Source: Halobellus salinus
GTDB lineage: Archaea; Halobacteriota; Halobacteria; Halobacteriales; Haloferacaceae
DNA: 64,000 nucleotides
Direction of reading: 5' to 3'
NCBI RefSeq assembly: GCF_014646875.1
Contig: NZ_BMOC01000002.1
Span: 124,001 to 188,000 of the forward strand
The notes under the pieces were generated by a model. The model saw nothing but the letters and a program-made list of their open reading frames with translations, was not told where the DNA came from and searched no databases. The translations under genes were made by a program, and so were the position numbers. Positions 59,940-64,000 of this stretch are shown piece by piece (the stretch's first letter is position 1; each line of letters opens with the position of its first letter).

Positions 59940-62900
59940 TCACTCGATGACGGGATCGACGCCGATCGTCACCGCGACGCCTTCGACGTCCCACTCCTCG
60001 ACGAGTTCCCACTCGCCGTCCGCTGGCTTCTCGCCCGTGAACTCGCGGCTTCGGGTCTCGCTCGCGACGTACTCGCGGTGGCGGTCCACGAGTCCGGCCA
60101 CCCGGTCGTCAGCGACGTCAACGGCGGTGTCGATCTCGCTTTCGACATCGAGATCCAGGCGCTTCCGCATCTCTTGTATTCGCCGGACCACATCCCGGGC
60201 GTACCCCTCGGCCTCAATGTCCTCTGTGAGTTGGGTGTCGACGTAGACCGTGCCGCCGTCAAACTCCGACGCGGAGACGTGCGCGGGCGGTTCGGCCTCG
60301 TAGCGCACCATCTCGTCGGTCAACTCGTGGATCTCGCCGTCGACGTCGACGCCGCCGTCGCCGTCGCCGTCGAGTTCCGCGCGGGTCTTCCCCGTGACGG
60401 CGTCCATAACGCGTTGGGCGTCGGCGCCGAACTCGGGGCCGATCACGCTCATCTCCGGGACCGCGCGCTCGATCAGTTCGTCGAACTCGGAGACGACTTC
60501 GATGGATCGGGCGTTGACGCGGTCGGCGAGCAACTCCGCCAGCGACTCGACGCCGTCGGCGACGGTGCCGTCGTCGCTTGCGACCACGACCCGCTGAACC
60601 GGCCACCGGAGCTTCCGGCCGCCCTGCTGGCGGGCGTTCGCCGCGGCCTCTTCGACGTCTCTGAGGACACCCATCCGGCGTTCGAGGTCCGCGTCGCGGC
60701 GGCCGCTGTCAGGTTCGGGGTACGACAGCGCGTGAACGCTTGTCGCGTCCCCGTCGAGTATCTGGTACATCCGCTCGGTGAGATACGGAGTAAAGGGCGC
60801 CAGCAGCCTGATCGACTCGTCAAGGACGGTCGAAAGCGTGGCGTAGGCCGCGCGTTTGGCGTCGGAGTCGGCTTCCTCCCACATCCGCTCGCGGATCGCC
60901 TTGATGTAGAACCGCGAAACGTCCTCGGTGAGGAACGAAAGCACCGCGTTGAGACCATCGGAGATCCGGAACTCCTCGAGGGCGTCGTGTGCTTCGGCCT
61001 CGACCGACTGGAGTCGGGAGAGCACCCACTCGTCGACCACAGTGCGTTCGCCGTCGTCAAGAGAGGCGTCGGCGGGGTCGTAGCCGTCGAGGTCCATATA
61101 CGGCAGCGGGAACCGGAAGACGTTCCAGAATATGTTGAGCGTCGACTCCATGTCCGCGAGCCCATCCCACTCGAAGGAGAGATCGACGCCCTGCTGGTCG
61201 TGACTGAGGAGGTACGCCCGCAGGGGGTCGCGGCCGGCGCGCTCGATCGCCTCCTCGGGAGTGACGATGTTGCCGAGGGACTTCGACATCTTCCGGCCGT
61301 CCTCGTCGTTGACGAACCCGTGCATCATGACCTGTTCGTACGGTGTCTGCCCCGTGGCGGCGGTCGACATCCCCAACTGTGACCAGAACCACCCGCGGGT
61401 CTGGTCGTGGGCTTCGACGATGAAGTCCGCGGGCCAGAGGTCGTCGTAGGCGTCGGTCTCGGAGGGGTAATCGAGCGTGCCCCACGACGCCACCGAGGAG
61501 TCAATCCACACGTCGAAGACGTCCGGGACCCGCTCGTAGGTCTTCCCGTCTTCGGTGATGGTCAGCGGGTCGACGGAGGGGCGGTGAAGGTCGATCCCGT
61601 CGGGGTTGACCGCCTGGTCGGCGCGCTCGGCGAGTTCCTCACGCGTTCCGATCACGATCCACTCGCCGTCGTCGGCCTGCCAGATCGGCAGCGGGATCCC
61701 CCAGTAGCGCTGCCGGGAGATGTTCCAGTCGGGAGCGTCGGCGACGAAGTCCCTGAACCGATTATCGCGGGCCCACTGCGGGTACCACTCCGAGTCGTCG
61801 ATGTTGTCCAACAGGTCGTCTTTGATGTCGGTGACTGTAATGAACCACTGGTCGGTCGCCAGGAAGATGATGTCGGTGTCGCACCGCCAGCAGTGGCCGT
61901 AGCGGTGCTCGTGGGTCCCCGACGCGAGCAGCGCGTCTGCCGCCCGGAGATCAGCAATGATGTCGTCGTTGGCGTCGCGCACGAAGGTCCCCGCGTAGTC
62001 GCCGGCGGCGTCGGTGAACTCCCCGCGGCCGTCGACGGGCACGAAGACGTCGAGCCCGAGTTCCTGGCCGCGGGCGAAGTCCTCCTGGCCGTGGCCGGGC
62101 GCGGAGTGGACCAGTCCAGTCCGGTCGGCCTCGACGTAGTCGGCGGTGTAAACCTCGCCTGCGCCCTCGAAGTCGCCGTGTTCGGTCACCCGATCCGCGA
62201 GCGGGTGGTCGTACGCCCACCCGACGAGGTCTGCGCCCGCGTACTCGTCGACGACCTCGTAGTCCGCGTAGCGTCCCTGCTTCAGCACGTCCTCGACGCA
62301 GGGTTCGGCGATGTAGAGGAGTTCGCTCTCTCGCGGCTCCCCGCCGCTCGAACTGTCCGAGGCGCTCCCCGCCTCGCTGTCGCCATCCTTCTCCGCACGG
62401 ACAGCCTGATACGTCATCTCGCCGTCGACCGCGACGAAGGTGTTCGCGGGGATGGTCCACGGCGTGGTGGTCCAGATCACCAGGCTGCCTTCGCGACCCG
62501 ACAGCGGGAACTTCACGTAGATCGACGGCGACGTGATCTCGTCGTACTCCACCTCGTTTGCGGCGATGGCGGTCTGACACCGCGGGCAGTAATTAACCGA
62601 GCGTTTGCCCTGTTCGACCAGCCCTCGGTCGTCGACCCGCTGGAACGTCCACCACGCGGCCTCCATGTATTCGGGCGTGATGGTCTCGTAGGGGTTCTCG
62701 AAATCCATCCAGGCGCCGATTGACCGGAAGTCCGCGTCCATCGCCTCCCGGTTGCGCACCGCGAACTGCTTGCACTCGTCGATGAACGCCTCGATGCCGT
62801 ACGCCTCGATGTCGCGTTTGGTCTCGAAGCCGAGTTCCTCCTCGACTTTCACCTCGATCGGGAGGCCGTGCATGTCGTAGCCGGGCCGGTCGGTCACCCG

Positions 62901-63128
62901 GTGGCCGGTCATGCGCTTGTACCGGATGATGGCGTCTTTCAGCGTCTTGTTCCACGCCGTCCCCAGGTGCATCTGCCCGGAGGTATAGGGCGGCCCGTCG
63001 ACGAAAAAGAAGGCCGGGTCGTCGGCGTGGGCCGCCTTCGTCGCCTCGTAGGCGTCTGCGTTGTCCCAGTACGCCTCGACCGAGGGTTCGACCTCACTGG
63101 GCGCGTACTGGTCGTCGACTTCGTCCAT
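59940..63128 (-). CDS. ileS: isoleucyl-tRNA synthetase
   Basis: 1062 residues. The class I signature is FVDGPPYTSGQMHLGTAWNK near 45-62 (HIGH equivalent MHLG). A CP1 editing domain spans about 200-400. The KMSKS loop is DGRKMSKSLGNIV near 612. The zinc-site-like CWRCDTD segment lies near 414. A C-terminal anticodon-binding region follows LLAPFTPYLTERMY. A Ser/Asp/Gly-rich insertion occurs at about 245-262. It charges tRNA(Ile). A TATA-like TTCATATACG lies about 30 bp upstream of the ATG at 63128, and MITE copy B sits just beyond. Confidence 0.97.
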   Translation of the reverse strand: MDEVDDQYAPSEVEPSVEAYWDNADAYEATKAAHADDPAFFFVDGPPYTSGQMHLGTAWNKTLKDAIIRYKRMTGHRVTDRPGYDMHGLPIEVKVEEELGFETKRDIEAYGIEAFIDECKQFAVRNREAMDADFRSIGAWMDFENPYETITPEYMEAAWWTFQRVDDRGLVEQGKRSVNYCPRCQTAIAANEVEYDEITSPSIYVKFPLSGREGSLVIWTTTPWTIPANTFVAVDGEMTYQAVRAEKDGDSEAGSASDSSSGGEPRESELLYIAEPCVEDVLKQGRYADYEVVDEYAGADLVGWAYDHPLADRVTEHGDFEGAGEVYTADYVEADRTGLVHSAPGHGQEDFARGQELGLDVFVPVDGRGEFTDAAGDYAGTFVRDANDDIIADLRAADALLASGTHEHRYGHCWRCDTDIIFLATDQWFITVTDIKDDLLDNIDDSEWYPQWARDNRFRDFVADAPDWNISRQRYWGIPLPIWQADDGEWIVIGTREELAERADQAVNPDGIDLHRPSVDPLTITEDGKTYERVPDVFDVWIDSSVASWGTLDYPSETDAYDDLWPADFIVEAHDQTRGWFWSQLGMSTAATGQTPYEQVMMHGFVNDEDGRKMSKSLGNIVTPEEAIERAGRDPLRAYLLSHDQQGVDLSFEWDGLADMESTLNIFWNVFRFPLPYMDLDGYDPADASLDDGERTVVDEWVLSRLQSVEAEAHDALEEFRISDGLNAVLSFLTEDVSRFYIKAIRERMWEEADSDAKRAAYATLSTVLDESIRLLAPFTPYLTERMYQILDGDATSVHALSYPEPDSGRRDADLERRMGVLRDVEEAAANARQQGGRKLRWPVQRVVVASDDGTVADGVESLAELLADRVNARSIEVVSEFDELIERAVPEMSVIGPEFGADAQRVMDAVTGKTRAELDGDGDGGVDVDGEIHELTDEMVRYEAEPPAHVSASEFDGGTVYVDTQLTEDIEAEGYARDVVRRIQEMRKRLDLDVESEIDTAVDVADDRVAGLVDRHREYVASETRSREFTGEKPADGEWELVEEWDVEGVAVTIGVDPVIE

Positions 63129-63206
63129 ACAGGTGACCTACCGACGAACGTATATGAAATCCGTGGAACCGCGACGATACTGTGTCGGATTCCTCCCACT
63201 GCTAAA

Positions 63207-63347
63207 CAGTGGTTGCTGAAGTAGCGGTTGTAACACATTCGTGAGCTTCTCTCACGAGTCCTACGTCTCGTGCACCGGGTGCACGTCAATCTAAGTGCCG
63301 ATCCCGCCTGGCTGTCCAGACGTACGACGCCAAATCAGCAACCACTG
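63207..63347 (-). mobile_element. 141-bp MITE, copy B, flanked by TAAA duplication
   Basis: Reverse-complement copy of the element at 13039-13179, the same length and differing at three positions. It is flanked by TAAA at 63203-63206 and 63348-63351, that is TTTA on its own strand. Excising it with one tetranucleotide leaves a hairpin (CCCACGGCTTTAGCAGTGGG on the minus strand) of the same kind as at copy A. It lies in the divergent region between ileS and the 63441 gene without interrupting the presumed ileS TATA box. Confidence 0.9.
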
Positions 63348-63440
63348 TAAAGCCGTGGGCTTCCTCCTTGCATCCATATGAACGACTGTGGAGTCGACAC
63401 CGGGCGCAACCCTTTCAGGCTGCCCGCCGAACCGAGTGGT

Positions 63441-63899
63441 ATGAGCCTGGATGTGCCAGTCCCCGAACCCCCCGAACTGGAGGAGATCGACCCCAACGAG
63501 TACGAGGACGCGGAGGTTGTGGGCGACACCGACTACAAGCGCCAGGAGATCGAAGGGCTCCTCCACGACGGCGCGTGGCGGGAGGCGTTTCTGGCGTGGG
63601 CGGAGCGTACCGACCTCGACAAGGCGGACTTCGACATCATCACCGACCTCGATATGATCCAGCAGTTCGACTTCTTCTGGGACTCCTTCGCCGAGCGTGT
63701 CGGCTACCACGCGCCGGGCATCCCCGAGGACTGGAAGGAGCGGAACTACCACCCCGACCTCGACTCGTGGGGGTCGGTTTCGGGGATCAACGCCGGGTTG
63801 ACGGAGCTGGGACAGCTCGTCTGTGAACTCCTGAAAGACGACTACATCGAGTGGGAGACCGAGTACGAAGCCCCCGACGACCTCCCGGATTTCGGGTGA
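63441..63899 (+). CDS. acidic haloarchaeal protein, unknown function
   Basis: A 152-residue acidic protein. MSLDVPVPEPPELEEIDP is followed by a helical segment (YKRQEIEGLLHDGAWREAFLAWAERTDLDKADFDIITDLDM) and an aromatic-rich patch (QQFDFFWDSFAERVGYH). No family is recognised. ATG at 63441 is preferred over 63378, which lies in MITE-flanking sequence. Confidence 0.7.
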   Translation: MSLDVPVPEPPELEEIDPNEYEDAEVVGDTDYKRQEIEGLLHDGAWREAFLAWAERTDLDKADFDIITDLDMIQQFDFFWDSFAERVGYHAPGIPEDWKERNYHPDLDSWGSVSGINAGLTELGQLVCELLKDDYIEWETEYEAPDDLPDFG

Positions 63900-63927
63900 G
63901 TTGGGGAGTCAGCCCCGCAGGACCGGC

Positions 63928-64000
63928 CTACCGACCGCCGAACTCGTCGAAATCGTCGGAGTCACCCGTCGGCCCCGCCTCTCCGGGGCCGTTGTCGAGG
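63928..64000 (-). CDS. C-terminal fragment of an unknown protein (cut by window edge)
   Basis: One minus-strand frame runs in from the right edge as LDNGPGEAGPTGDSDDFDEF and stops at TAG 63928-63930 after GGR. The acidic, disordered-looking tail fits a haloarchaeal protein C-terminus. Nothing more can be said from 24 residues. Confidence 0.5.
   Translation of the reverse strand, partial: LDNGPGEAGPTGDSDDFDEFGGR

Noticed and set aside
63378-63440. Longer N-terminus for the 63441 gene
   Set aside because: The added residues come from sequence next to the MITE-bearing hairpin, and the conserved-looking acidic protein starts at ATG 63441.

Overview
The window is a stretch of a haloarchaeal chromosome. 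It is visibly GC-rich and the proteins are strongly acidic. Archaeal markers are present: GatE, pelota, RqcH, FEN-1 with a C-terminal PIP box, a UbiA-type lipid prenyltransferase, geranylgeranyl reductase, a halophilic [2Fe-2S] ferredoxin and a TFB/TBP-style promoter layout with many near-leaderless starts. No rRNA or tRNA gene was recognised. Both edges cut genes: a Dna2-like nuclease/helicase at the left and the C-terminus of an unknown protein at the right.

Layout. 1-3.1 kb: Dna2-like protein, a 40-bp tandem repeat and two unknown genes. 3.3-3.9 kb: a decayed class V aminotransferase split by a transposon-end hairpin. 4.0-8.5 kb: a sulfur-trafficking cluster (DsrE-like and TusA, divergent from rhodanese/persulfide dioxygenase-like, split YeeE/YedE, PiT-type permease). 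8.8-12.6 kb: J-domain/ferredoxin fusion, small haloarchaeal genes and an alpha-amylase. 12.6-14.5 kb: a transposon graveyard with tandem repeats, a 141-bp MITE nested in a hairpin, an omega-RNA-like end and a frameshifted tnpB. 14.5-24.1 kb: geranylgeranyl reductase and a lactate-utilisation operon (lctP, lutC, lutBA fusion, FAD/Fe-S D-lactate dehydrogenase type). 24.1-31.2 kb: MutY, BolA, fumarase, GatE and a TrmJ-like methyltransferase. 31.3-37.1 kb: RqcH, a membrane protein, pelota and a CNNM/CorC transporter. 37.4-46.5 kb: GlpA-like oxidoreductase, MTH865 protein, ornithine cyclodeaminase family, transporters, FEN-1 and AI-2E permease. 46.5-50.1 kb: a tnpB fragment, PadR regulator, zinc-ribbon genes, UbiA and another transposon remnant. 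50.2-59.4 kb: RecA-fold ATPase, MBF1-like factor, TpiA, a DICT-like protein, HerA-like ATPase, APC permease, USP, DinB and an Lrp regulator. 59.6-64 kb: an orphan omega-RNA-like end, IleS and a second copy of the 141-bp MITE.

Functional themes. Lactate is imported by LctP and oxidised by the Lut/DLD proteins. Reduced sulfur is moved as persulfide by rhodanese, TusA and DsrE, with membrane uptake or export beside them. RqcH and pelota, both ribosome-rescue factors, sit 1.2 kb apart. Dna2, FEN-1, MutY, DinB and the HerA-like ATPase are DNA-maintenance proteins scattered across the window.

The most unusual material is not in the genes. It is a set of degenerate IS200/IS605-type ends: four plus-strand hairpins ending GAT(G/A)TCAA or close to it, and four omega-RNA-like ends in the GGTTCAC style. 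There is also a MITE that inserted twice into the TTTA loop of such hairpins, two related palindromic elements, a 10-bp motif shared by three promoters, and three genes whose TATA box leads into a short ORF ending exactly at the main start codon.
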